64,000 bases of DNA. Source: Pararhizobium polonicum. GTDB taxonomy: Bacteria > Pseudomonadota > Alphaproteobacteria > Rhizobiales > Rhizobiaceae. The DNA is taken from assembly GCF_001687365.1 (NCBI RefSeq), contig NZ_LGLV01000018.1:62001-126000 (forward strand), read 5' to 3'. A model generated the notes under the pieces. The model was not told the DNA's origin. It ran no database searches and worked only from the letters and a program-made list of their open reading frames with translations. The first letter of the stretch is position 1, and each line of letters starts with the position of its first letter. The translations under genes were made by a program, and so were the position numbers. Below, piece after piece: positions 44,454-52,731 of the stretch.

Positions 44454-46837
44454 TGATCCGACCTCACACCCTTGCGCGGAATGGCCAACCCGAGCCACAC
44501 GGCGAAAACACCCATCGAAGCGACGATCAGCAGCACATAGAACTGGAAATTGTCGGAGAACCAGGCGGCGGCAAGACGCCGGATATTGCCGGGGCTCTGA
44601 TCCGTCATGCCGGCGACGAACCGCGATCCGGCCGGCACGCTGTTCACCGTAAGACTCGCGGTTTCGATTTCGGCCGAACCACCATTCAGCCCCGTCCAGA
44701 CAGCAGGCTCGACCAGCCGGCGAACACCAAGCGCGATATCGCCGGGCGAGCCCGCGTGCACCACCGTCCAGACGGCATTGCCGGAGGGCGACGGGGCCTG
44801 CGTCAACGTCAGGAGAGACCGACCTTCCTTCAGTGTCGCCGCTGAGCCCTGCCCATCCTGATAGTTCAACCAATTGCCGAAGCGTCCACTCGCGGCGGCA
44901 AACCAGCTCCGCAGTTTTGACGTTGCCGACAGGCCGTCCTCGGCACGCGTGGTCGATTTCCGGAAGGCCTCCAGCAGTGCATTGGAATCGTTGCCACCGG
45001 TTTCCCCGACGCCTGCCGCCAAAGCCGTATCGCCGATGGCGGCCGTTTTCATCAGATCGGCGTCCGTGATGGGCGCGGCCATCGCATTTGCCTGCAAGAG
45101 ATCGAGGGGGAAACCACTTTTGCCGGCCTTTCCAAGATCGGCAAAAGCATTCTGGGTGGTGATGACCAGTGCGTTGCGGTCGCTCGGCGTGCTGGCGGCA
45201 CCCAAGTGAAAATCGGCACTGAGCGGATTGCGGGCGGCCAGCGCCAGGCGGGAAAGCATGGTCAGGGCGGCACCTGCGGACTGGGCGTCCGGACGCTCGA
45301 TGATGATGTCGAACGGCTTGCCGTCGGCATAGGGATAGGCGGTGCCGGCAAAGGCGCCGATATCCGGCAGGCGGCCGATACGGGCGAGCGCCGGGATCTC
45401 GATCTCGGTATCCTGCAGGAGGATGAAGCGCGGCCGGGTGTCGTCACGGGCCTCGGGTGCGCAGGTCTCGTCGGCTTCGACCGGCAGCTCGGCCAGAAGC
45501 TCGACCTTGTTGTTGCCCGGACGAAACGCACGCAACGGCAGCTCGATCAGCTTGCCGTCGAACTGCTCGCCCTCGGCATTGCGGAAGGGATAGCTGGTGA
45601 CGACGAGATCGTTGACCCGGACGAGGAACTGCGCCGTATGTTTCAGGCCCGGCGACGTGGCGGCATGCAGCTTCAGGCCGATCGTCGCATAGTCGGCCGG
45701 ATAGAAGTCGGCGGGCATGACCATGTTGAAGCCGGTGCGCGACAGGCGGCCGGAAAAGACGCGGGTCTCGTAGCCGGTATCGGCCAGCGTATAGCGGCTC
45801 GACGCATCGGCAAGGATCGTTCCCGACCGGCTGGAAAAGATGCCGCTGTCGAGGCTCTCCTTCAGCGGACCGCGAATAGCCTCCAGCAGCTGGCCGCTCA
45901 TCTCGGCGCGCGTGGCACCGCGCAAGCCGACCACGGCGCGGCCGGCCTCACCGGCACTGCGGACGGAAAAGCCATAGGGCATGATTGGGACATCGGCATT
46001 CTGCGTCTGCGCGCGGGTCTTGTCGGTCGAGACATAGAGATCGATGCCCGGCCCGGTACCGGGCTTTTCGCCGACGGTCACGGCCAGATCGTCGCGATTG
46101 AGAAACAGCGCCAGCGTCTGCAGCACCGGGGCTGCGTCGTTGAGCATCTCTGCCGTCGCCGTCCGTGGCAGAATCAGCCGGATATCGGTCACGGCGGCAT
46201 CGGTCCGGGCGATGGTCAGCAGATCGTCGAACGAGCGGAAGCCCTGGCTTTTGGCGGCAATGAAGCCGCTGGCTGCGGGATCGAGCTCGCTCCAGAGTTC
46301 ATAGGTTGCTTCCAGCGAACAGTCGACCCGGTGGAATTGCCGCGCCCTGAGCAGCACCTGATTGCGGCCCGGCTTCAGGAAATCGGCACCGATCTTCAGC
46401 GCCTCCGTCTTGAAGCCGTTCGGCGAGGCGATCGGGAACGTGCCGGCGGCCTTGCCGTTGATTTCGACCGCCATCACCGAGCTATCCGGCAAGACCGAAA
46501 CGGCATTGCGATAGGCAAGCGCCAGCTGGCCGCCGCTTGCGGCCTGCTCCGGCGAGAGATTGAAGCTCAACCGCACAACATCGTCTTCGCCGGACAGGCG
46601 ATAGGCCGGCAGCGCCTGTTCGAACGGAACCGGGCGGTTTACCTGAACAGCAGCGGCTGCCACCGGTGCCGGACGGGTCGACAGAATGCTCTCGCTTTCG
46701 CCGGACACCATGCGGGGAACGGTGGGGGCTGCATCCAGAAGGCTCTGCGCAGACACAGGCAACGTCTGCGCCACGAGCAGGGCAACCGACAGGCCGACAG
46801 CGAGATGGGCGCTTTGGACGCGAAAAAGCTTAGCCAT
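44450..46837 (-). CDS. bcsB: cellulose synthase periplasmic subunit BcsB
   Basis: A 795-residue protein with a signal peptide (MAKLFRVQSAHLAVGLSVAL) and two carbohydrate-binding-like and flavodoxin-like repeats, ending in a membrane anchor near residues 765-788 (FQFYVLLIVASMGVFAVWLG). The segment FHRVDCSLEATYELWSELDP is a conserved BcsB block. It guides the glucan chain through the periplasm. The start at 46837 has GGGAGAGC upstream and overlaps the bcsA stop by 8 nt. Confidence 0.92.
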   Translation of the reverse strand: MAKLFRVQSAHLAVGLSVALLVAQTLPVSAQSLLDAAPTVPRMVSGESESILSTRPAPVAAAAVQVNRPVPFEQALPAYRLSGEDDVVRLSFNLSPEQAASGGQLALAYRNAVSVLPDSSVMAVEINGKAAGTFPIASPNGFKTEALKIGADFLKPGRNQVLLRARQFHRVDCSLEATYELWSELDPAASGFIAAKSQGFRSFDDLLTIARTDAAVTDIRLILPRTATAEMLNDAAPVLQTLALFLNRDDLAVTVGEKPGTGPGIDLYVSTDKTRAQTQNADVPIMPYGFSVRSAGEAGRAVVGLRGATRAEMSGQLLEAIRGPLKESLDSGIFSSRSGTILADASSRYTLADTGYETRVFSGRLSRTGFNMVMPADFYPADYATIGLKLHAATSPGLKHTAQFLVRVNDLVVTSYPFRNAEGEQFDGKLIELPLRAFRPGNNKVELLAELPVEADETCAPEARDDTRPRFILLQDTEIEIPALARIGRLPDIGAFAGTAYPYADGKPFDIIIERPDAQSAGAALTMLSRLALAARNPLSADFHLGAASTPSDRNALVITTQNAFADLGKAGKSGFPLDLLQANAMAAPITDADLMKTAAIGDTALAAGVGETGGNDSNALLEAFRKSTTRAEDGLSATSKLRSWFAAASGRFGNWLNYQDGQGSAATLKEGRSLLTLTQAPSPSGNAVWTVVHAGSPGDIALGVRRLVEPAVWTGLNGGSAEIETASLTVNSVPAGSRFVAGMTDQSPGNIRRLAAAWFSDNFQFYVLLIVASMGVFAVWLGLAIPRKGVRSDQ

Positions 46838-49094
46838 AGAGCTGCTCTCCCTTGAGAACCGGGCCGATTTCGGCCGTTTTGACGGGCAGAGGCACCTGGA
46901 CGATCTTGTTGTCGTTGAGCACCATCGGCGCATCCTCGAAGGATTGGACGACGGTTTCGCGGATCAGGCCGGCGCTGTAGCGGATGGCGCGCAGCGATTC
47001 CGTCAGGCTCCAGAGCGCGAACCGGCTGGTGCCCCAGAAGAAGTTCTTGCGGATCTGGCGGCGAACGAGACGATCCTGCAGCACCGACTGGTCGGAATAC
47101 ATCAGCTCGGCGATGGCCATCACCGTTTCGGGCGTGCGCTCGGCATAGGCGAAACCGCAGATCGCCGCCTTGTCGAGTATCCGGCGGGAACGGTAGATGA
47201 CGTTGAACGTCACCGTCTGGCCGCCGCGGCGCACCTCGATCCTGGCCGTCGTCGGGTTGACGAGGTCTAGCCGAGGCTCCTTGTCGACGAATTCGATGGA
47301 GACGCCACCGCTGGAGGCATCCTGGATGATGACATGGTGGATGATATCGTCGATATGCATCAGCGCATGCCGCTTGACCGGCAGGCGCTGGTTGCGGCGC
47401 AGCTCGCGGCGCTCGGCAATGGCGCCGAGTGCGGCACCGGCAAGGCCGAGATTGATCAGGTTCCACAGGGCGACGATCAAAAGCAGTTCGCTGGCGACCG
47501 GCTCGGTCAGCACGCGATATCCGGAATAGAGCGCGGCCGCGAGCAGCAGGAAGAAGATGGCAAAATACGGCTTTGCCAGCGGCGACAGCTTGCTCTTGTC
47601 CAGCGTCTGGCCCTTGGCGGTGACATTGAAGGTCGGTTTGCGCGGATTGCGCACGACGCTGACGATGCTGCCGAACAGGAAGACGGCCTGCACATATTCA
47701 TAAAGCTCGGAAATCCACGGCCAGCGGACGCGGCCGTAGAGATAGCTCTGCATGGCAAACGAGCTGATCAGATAGGGCACTGCATAGGAGGCAAACTCCA
47801 GGATATTGGCCTTGTAGATCTCCAGCGAGAAGAAGATGTACAGCAGCGGCGAGAACATGAAGGCCAGCCGCGACAGCGGAAACAGCCAGAACATGTTGAT
47901 GCCCGCGTAGCAGATGCGCTGCGGGATCGTCAGGCCCTTGGCGAGGAACGGCCGCTTCAGGATGAGGATCTGCAGCATGCCCTGGCACCAGCGGGCACGC
48001 TGGCCGATGAAGGAGACGAAGGTTTCCGGCTGCAGGCCGGCGATCAGCGGCTTGTCGACATAGACCGAGTGCCAGCCCTGGCAATGCAGCGACAGCGCGG
48101 TTTCGCAATCCTCGGTGATCGACTGGCCGGAAAAACCATCCGTGGTCATCAGCGCCGAGCGGCGCAGAACGGCAGCCGAACCGCAGAAGAATGATGCATT
48201 CCACTTGTCGAGCCCGCGCTGCAGGATCGAATAGAACATCTCGTTTTCCGACGGCATGCGCGCAAAGGTCTGGAGGTTCTTTTCCAGCGGATCCGGATTG
48301 AGGAAATAATGCGGGGTCTGGACGAGGAAGAGCTTTTCATCCTCTCGAAAGAAACCGATCGTCTCACGCAGGAAATCGCGCACCGGCGCATGGTCGGCAT
48401 CGAAGACGACGACCAGCTCGCCTTTGGAAATCTTCAGGCCTTCGTTGAGATTGCCGGCCTTGGCGTGATCGTTTTGCCTGCGGGCATGGTAATGCACGTC
48501 CATGGCGGCGCAGAGCGCCTTCAGCTGCTCGTGGCGCCGGATGGCGGCGACCGAGATATGCGGGTTCTTGTGGTTGCGCTTGGCATCCGTGCCGCCGTCA
48601 TCGAGCAGGTAGATGTTGAGCTTGTCCTTCGGATAGGCCATCGACTTGGCGGCGGCGAGCGTCACGGCCAGCAACTCGGCATCTTCGTTGTAGCTCGGAA
48701 TGAAGACATCGACCGTCGGCAGATCGGCGGCAGCGCCCATCTCCGGCGTCTTCCGCCTGATCGGATCGATCACCATGAAGAAGCTGATCGCCAGCATCGC
48801 CAGGCAGTACATTTCCGCCAGATAGAGCAGGAAACCGGGAATGAAGTTCAGCGGCTCGGTGATATCCGGCAGCGTTTCCGTCGTGCGCCAGAAGCCGTAG
48901 CGCAGCGCGATGATGGCGGCAAAAACGAGGGTGAGGACGCGGAAGGCGCTGTTGTCGGGCCGGGTCATGCCAATGAACATGATGCCGAGAACCGCGAAAG
49001 AGAGCATGAGCTGCGCCTGAAGGCTCATCGGCAGCAGAATCAGAGTCAAGCCGAGAGCCCCGGCCGGAATCGCCAGATATTTTCCGCACGTCAT
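46830..49094 (-). CDS. bcsA: cellulose synthase catalytic subunit BcsA (c-di-GMP regulated)
   Basis: A 754-residue GT2 membrane synthase that polymerises UDP-glucose and pushes the glucan through the membrane. The motifs are complete: DDG (165-167), DAD (232-234), TED (327-329), QRARW (365-369). The C-terminal PilZ domain has RRNQR (566-570) and D592-x-S594-x-x-G597, so it should bind and be activated by c-di-GMP. About eight membrane helices are visible. It is first in the operon; a GTAAAC-N5-GTTTAC palindrome lies 136 nt upstream. This is the Agrobacterium CelA type. Confidence 0.95.
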   Translation of the reverse strand: MTCGKYLAIPAGALGLTLILLPMSLQAQLMLSFAVLGIMFIGMTRPDNSAFRVLTLVFAAIIALRYGFWRTTETLPDITEPLNFIPGFLLYLAEMYCLAMLAISFFMVIDPIRRKTPEMGAAADLPTVDVFIPSYNEDAELLAVTLAAAKSMAYPKDKLNIYLLDDGGTDAKRNHKNPHISVAAIRRHEQLKALCAAMDVHYHARRQNDHAKAGNLNEGLKISKGELVVVFDADHAPVRDFLRETIGFFREDEKLFLVQTPHYFLNPDPLEKNLQTFARMPSENEMFYSILQRGLDKWNASFFCGSAAVLRRSALMTTDGFSGQSITEDCETALSLHCQGWHSVYVDKPLIAGLQPETFVSFIGQRARWCQGMLQILILKRPFLAKGLTIPQRICYAGINMFWLFPLSRLAFMFSPLLYIFFSLEIYKANILEFASYAVPYLISSFAMQSYLYGRVRWPWISELYEYVQAVFLFGSIVSVVRNPRKPTFNVTAKGQTLDKSKLSPLAKPYFAIFFLLLAAALYSGYRVLTEPVASELLLIVALWNLINLGLAGAALGAIAERRELRRNQRLPVKRHALMHIDDIIHHVIIQDASSGGVSIEFVDKEPRLDLVNPTTARIEVRRGGQTVTFNVIYRSRRILDKAAICGFAYAERTPETVMAIAELMYSDQSVLQDRLVRRQIRKNFFWGTSRFALWSLTESLRAIRYSAGLIRETVVQSFEDAPMVLNDNKIVQVPLPVKTAEIGPVLKGEQLYG

Positions 49095-49497
49095 GTGCCA
49101 CCAACCCCATCGTCATGTTCAGCGGCGCATCATGCGTGCCGGTCCTACATCGAACAGCCGGAACCTATGCGGCGAAGGGTCAACAGAATCCTAATATGCG
49201 TGGATTGGCCGGAAAGGACACAGGATTAGGTAAACACAAGGTTTACGCGGCGGTCCAAGATATGGGGAGGGGCGTACTGTAGCGCAAATCGCAAGTTTTG
49301 GTTGGGGACAAACTGTGACAATGAATCCTACGCCGCCTCGGCGGTGCTGCCTACGCCAACATCGTTAACCGCTGCGCATCCGATGTGCCTATCTCCAATG
49401 TGAGAAGCAACAATGGCGTCAACGTGCCCCTGTATCGCAACCATTGCGTTAATTGCTGCCATCTGCCTATTGTTGTCGAAGCATCTAGGAGGGGCAT
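49095..49497. other. 403-nt region between bcsA and the accessory island
   Basis: No gene seen. It holds the bcsA promoter region (minus) with a palindrome at 49230-49246, the left copy of a 9-bp direct repeat at 49196-49204, a small GC-rich hairpin near 49331-49347, and the island's ribosome site AGGAGGGG at 49487-49494. Confidence 0.4.
49230..49246. promoter_or_regulatory. palindromic operator candidate upstream of bcsA
   Basis: GTAAAC-ACAAG-GTTTAC is a perfect 6-bp inverted repeat with a 5-bp spacer, 136 nt upstream of bcsA. A regulator-binding site is plausible; the protein is unknown. Confidence 0.4.
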
Positions 49498-50880
49498 ATG
49501 TTTTCCAAATTTAGATACGACCGCATACCGCTGTCGTTGATTAAGCTCGATGTAAGAAATCCTCGTATCGTCACCCAATCCCAGCTCAAGTCAGAAAGCG
49601 ATATCGTGAAATATCTCTTCGAGCATGAGAACCTAGATGGGTTTCTTAAAAAGATTGTTTCAGACGGTCGTAACCCAGGTGCCGAGCGTCCGTACGTTGT
49701 AAAGGCTGCAAAGGAGTTTGTGGTGTTGGAAGGCAACACCCGAATCGCAGCGTACAAACTCCTGACCGGACTACTCAAAGCCCCCGAGGGTTACGAAGGT
49801 CGAGTGCCTCACATTACGCCGGCAATGAAAGAAGATCTCTCCAGCATCGATTGCTCCATCGCCCCATCACGTGACGCCGTGCTGCCAATAATGGCAAACT
49901 CGCACTTTGGCATGGGTGACAAATCTCGATGGGGATACCTCGGCAGCCGGCGAGCAGTATTCGAGGAACATAACGCCGGCAAAAGCATCGCGCAGCTTGC
50001 CTCAGCATTCGACAGGAAACCCGCTCAGATAAGAGATTTTCTGATTGAATATCAGCTTTATTTAGAGGCTCTCAAGCTGTCATGGACTGAGGCTGAGAAG
50101 AACGAACTGTTGAGACCCGAAGTCGAGTTCAACCCTCCTGTACGATTTCTCCAAACCACCAGCCATAAAAACCTCGTCGGCCTCGAGTTTGATAAGGTCA
50201 ACCTTACGATCATTTTCAACGACGATGAGGCGAAAGAGAAATTTCGCCACCTCATCAAAAAGCTAGTCATCGCAAACGAGCGCGGCTTAGGGGCGACCTC
50301 TACTTATGGTGAAGTATTCGCTGACTATAATCCACCCAAAACGGAAACATCCAAAGCCGGTACTGACGCGACGGCATCTTCACAAAAAGAAAGCATCGGC
50401 CCTGACAGTTCAAAAAGCTCCACTCCTCAAACAGACGGATCAACCGGTGGCTCCGATGGCAGTGACGGTTCGACGCCGACAACAAAACGCGGCCGTCACG
50501 CGCTTTTCAACTATCCGGTAAGCGGAAATAACGCGACGCTGATACAGTTGATGAAAGAGGCGAAAAAACTAAACACCCAAAACTTTCCAGGGGCGGGAAC
50601 GGCCCTGTTAAGAGCAATTTTAGAAGCCATATTGAAAACCATTATTCATGACCAAAAGGCCAATACACAGGACAAACTCCTGAGTTTGGAAACCGCTTTG
50701 GATATCTGCTTGAGCAACAACGTAAAACTAGCAGGTGATGATAAGCGGATTTTAAAGGAATTTAAGAGAAGCCATCTAGACCACGTCAACATGGGAAGCC
50801 ATGCAGCGCTGGTCCCAAATACTCTTCGGCTCGCGGCCGCCAGAGATTGCGTTGATCAATTTGTTATGAGGAATATCTGA
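49498..50880 (+). CDS. ParB/Srx-domain protein with low-complexity linker and C-terminal helical domain
   Basis: A 460-residue protein. Residues 8-110 match the ParB/sulfiredoxin fold (IPLSLIKLDVRNPRI, then FVVLEGNTRIAAYKLL with EGNTR at 78-82). A middle region contains an HTH-like segment (GKSIAQLASAFDRKPAQIRD). Residues 281-338 are a Ser/Thr/Gly/Asp linker. Residues 345-460 are helical, with LLRAILEAILKTIIHDQ and SHLDHVNMGSHAA, reminiscent of HEPN/DUF4145-like domains. The start follows AGGAGGGG. The stop overlaps the methyltransferase start by one base (TGATG). The AT-rich codon use differs from neighbours. Likely a sequence-sensing or nuclease partner of the methylase. Confidence 0.65.
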   Translation: MFSKFRYDRIPLSLIKLDVRNPRIVTQSQLKSESDIVKYLFEHENLDGFLKKIVSDGRNPGAERPYVVKAAKEFVVLEGNTRIAAYKLLTGLLKAPEGYEGRVPHITPAMKEDLSSIDCSIAPSRDAVLPIMANSHFGMGDKSRWGYLGSRRAVFEEHNAGKSIAQLASAFDRKPAQIRDFLIEYQLYLEALKLSWTEAEKNELLRPEVEFNPPVRFLQTTSHKNLVGLEFDKVNLTIIFNDDEAKEKFRHLIKKLVIANERGLGATSTYGEVFADYNPPKTETSKAGTDATASSQKESIGPDSSKSSTPQTDGSTGGSDGSDGSTPTTKRGRHALFNYPVSGNNATLIQLMKEAKKLNTQNFPGAGTALLRAILEAILKTIIHDQKANTQDKLLSLETALDICLSNNVKLAGDDKRILKEFKRSHLDHVNMGSHAALVPNTLRLAAARDCVDQFVMRNI

Positions 50881-51734
50881 TGCTTTCTTCGCCTCTTCGC
50901 TACCCGGGTGGGAAAGCCAAGCTCTTCTATTATTTCACTGAGCTTATAAAAACGAACGACCTGTTCAACTCAACATATTGCGAACCTTACGCTGGTGGTG
51001 CTGGTTTGGCGCTGAAGCTGCTTGCGGCAGGATTTGTAAACAAGATTGCGATTAACGATATCGATCCCTCAATCTTCGCATTCTGGAAATCTGTTTTAAC
51101 CCAACCAGTCGATTTTTGCGAGCGCGTTTCAAGCATCGACATCACGATCGACGAGTGGCACAAGCAACGAGAAATATGGGCTTCAAAGGAAATCGACGAC
51201 ACATTGGTTAAGGGTTTCGCCGCATTTTTTTTGAACAGGACGAATCGTTCAGGCATTATCGAAGGAGCAGGCCCGATCGGAGGCTACAAGCAAGACGGAG
51301 CTTGGAAGCTGGATGTCAGATTCAACCGGAGCCAGTTGATTTCAAACATCACCCAGATAGCGGCCCTGGCCGATCGAATCACGGTCTCGAATGAAGATGC
51401 CCTTGATTTTACAGCTCGGCAATTCTCCGTACCGGACACCCTATGTTACTTGGATCCGCCATATTACGTAAAAGGGAGCATGCTCTACCGCAACTTTTAC
51501 CGGCATGACGATCATTGCCAAATTCTCGATCTCCTAAAGCAAAATCGGTCGGCACGGTGGGTCGTGTCCTATGATGACGTTCCGCAAATCAGGCAAATCT
51601 ATTCCGCCTTTGTGCCCACTACCTACTCCCTCGCCTACAGCGCTGGAAAAAAGGCGACCGGAAATGAAGTTATTTATTTTAGCGACACGGTACAGTCGCC
51701 ACTCGTCGATGGATTTCGGGCACAAGTCGCCTAA
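50880..51734 (+). CDS. D12-class DNA N6-adenine methyltransferase (Dam-like)
   Basis: A 284-residue methyltransferase. RYPGGK (7-12) and CEPYAGG (34-40) form the SAM pocket and DPPY (192-195) the catalytic motif, in the order typical of the D12 class (alpha group). FLNRTNRSGI is also conserved. It is translationally coupled to the ParB-like gene by TGATG. There is no restriction endonuclease next to it. Together they form a two-gene operon in an AT-rich island beside tRNA-His, so it may be an orphan methylase, an antirestriction enzyme or the marker half of a defence module. Confidence 0.9.
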   Translation: MLSSPLRYPGGKAKLFYYFTELIKTNDLFNSTYCEPYAGGAGLALKLLAAGFVNKIAINDIDPSIFAFWKSVLTQPVDFCERVSSIDITIDEWHKQREIWASKEIDDTLVKGFAAFFLNRTNRSGIIEGAGPIGGYKQDGAWKLDVRFNRSQLISNITQIAALADRITVSNEDALDFTARQFSVPDTLCYLDPPYYVKGSMLYRNFYRHDDHCQILDLLKQNRSARWVVSYDDVPQIRQIYSAFVPTTYSLAYSAGKKATGNEVIYFSDTVQSPLVDGFRAQVA

Positions 51735-51786
51735 GGCAGGCCCTTCCGTCAAAGGAAAATAATGCAATTAAGATGCGTGGAAGGAA

Positions 51787-51863
51787 TGGTACGGTTGGGG
51801 GGTCTCGAACCTCCGACCTCAGGTGCCACAAACCTGCGCTCTAACCAACTGAGCTACAACCGC
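51787..51863 (-). tRNA. tRNA-His (anticodon GTG)
   Basis: A complete cloverleaf on the minus strand: acceptor GCGGTTG with CAACCGT (first pair G-T), anticodon stem CAGGT/ACCTG around TTGTGGC with anticodon GTG, T arm GGAGGTTCGAGACCCCC, discriminator A and encoded CCA. The base before position 1 is T, so there is no genomic G-1. A73 without G-1 is the known alphaproteobacterial form. Its 3' end faces the accessory island. Confidence 0.96.
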
Positions 51864-51960
51864 ACAAAACAAAGCTGACGAAACAAAGTCGCGCCGCGCT
51901 TTCCGGGTCAAATACGGGCAGTCCGGATTTTTTGCAAGCCATAACTTGCCCGTAGATGTG

Positions 51961-51988
51961 AAAAAACCGGGTAAACAATCACCCGGTT
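51961..51988 (-). terminator. intrinsic terminator for the phasin gene
   Basis: AACCGGGT (51965-51972) pairs with ACCCGGTT (51981-51988); TTTTTT follows on the minus strand, 42 nt after the phasin stop. Confidence 0.88.
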
Positions 51989-52030
51989 CCTTTTGTCATG
52001 CGGCGCGGGCAAAACCCGCGCCTGCGGAAA

Positions 52031-52480
52031 TCAGCTCTTCTTGAAGCCGGAGAGCGCCTTTTCAGCGGCGTCCTTGCCGGGCTTGGTCACGGTTTCGGCA
52101 ACCTTGCGGGTTGCTTCCTGCATCGACTTTGCCTGCTCCACGGCAAGCTCCGCCTGCTTGCGGATGAAGGCGGTCTGCAGTTCGAAGAGTTCCGAAACGG
52201 ACTTGACGCCGAGCAGCGCTTCCAGGTGCGAGAGCGAGTTTTCAGCATTGGTGCGCAGCGCATCGATCGCCTTGAGGCCGAGCTCGACGCTGCCGGACTG
52301 CGCGCTTTCCAGCGTCGCTTCAACGGTCTTCGTCGCGTCTTCAGCGGCGGTCTTCATCTTGGAATAGGCTTCCTTGGACTGGGCGGCACCCTTTTCCGCG
52401 AAATCGCGGAAGGTTTCGGTGACCTTTGCCGGATCAAACGAGGCAAGCGAAAAGACATCATCGGTTTTCTTGGTAGCCAT
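52031..52480 (-). CDS. phaP: phasin (PHB granule-associated protein)
   Basis: A 149-residue helical protein of the phasin family, which coats polyhydroxybutyrate granules. The centre (GLKAIDALRTNAENSLSHLE and FELQTAFIRKQAELAVEQAK) and a Lys/Ala-rich C-terminus (GKDAAEKALSGFKKS) fit. The ATG at 52480 follows AAGGAGCG; the longer frame from 52741 runs into the promoter. Upstream are two tandem TGCR-N-YGCA palindromes. It is divergent from cbrA, as I recall for S. meliloti phaP1. Confidence 0.9.
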   Translation of the reverse strand: MATKKTDDVFSLASFDPAKVTETFRDFAEKGAAQSKEAYSKMKTAAEDATKTVEATLESAQSGSVELGLKAIDALRTNAENSLSHLEALLGVKSVSELFELQTAFIRKQAELAVEQAKSMQEATRKVAETVTKPGKDAAEKALSGFKKS

Positions 52481-52553
52481 GATCAGCGCTCCTTGGTTGT
52501 GGGCCCTCTCATAAGGCACCCGCTGTATGATGATGTCTATATAGGCGATTTTA

Positions 52554-52586
52554 TTGTGCGTTGCAATATATTTGTGCACTGCACAA
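52554..52586. promoter_or_regulatory. two tandem palindromic operators upstream of phasin (PhaR/AniA-like)
   Basis: TTGTGCGTTGCAATA (52554-52568) and TTGTGCACTGCACAA (52572-52586) start 18 bp apart; both contain the core TGCR-N-YGCA, the second as a perfect 7-bp inverted repeat around one base. They lie 74-106 nt upstream of the phasin start. Confidence 0.6.
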
Positions 52587-52731
52587 TTCACTAAAATCAC
52601 CGGTATTAACCTTTCGCGGCGAAAGGCATGGGGGCCGTACTCTGTTTGCTGGACCCCTGGCGTCCCGGCGTCTATTAATAGACTGTTAACAATCCCGTCC
52701 GTGTGACGGTTTGCGCAAACCAGGTCTGCCG

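Noticed and set aside
42420..44456. A 678-codon plus-strand frame over the TPR gene
   Set aside because: Shadow of the TPR gene, with no recognisable domain.
49100..49497. Duplicate of the tRNA-His 3' end as a left attachment site
   Set aside because: No copy of the T-arm or acceptor sequence was found; only the 9-bp repeat ATGCGTGGA is shared.
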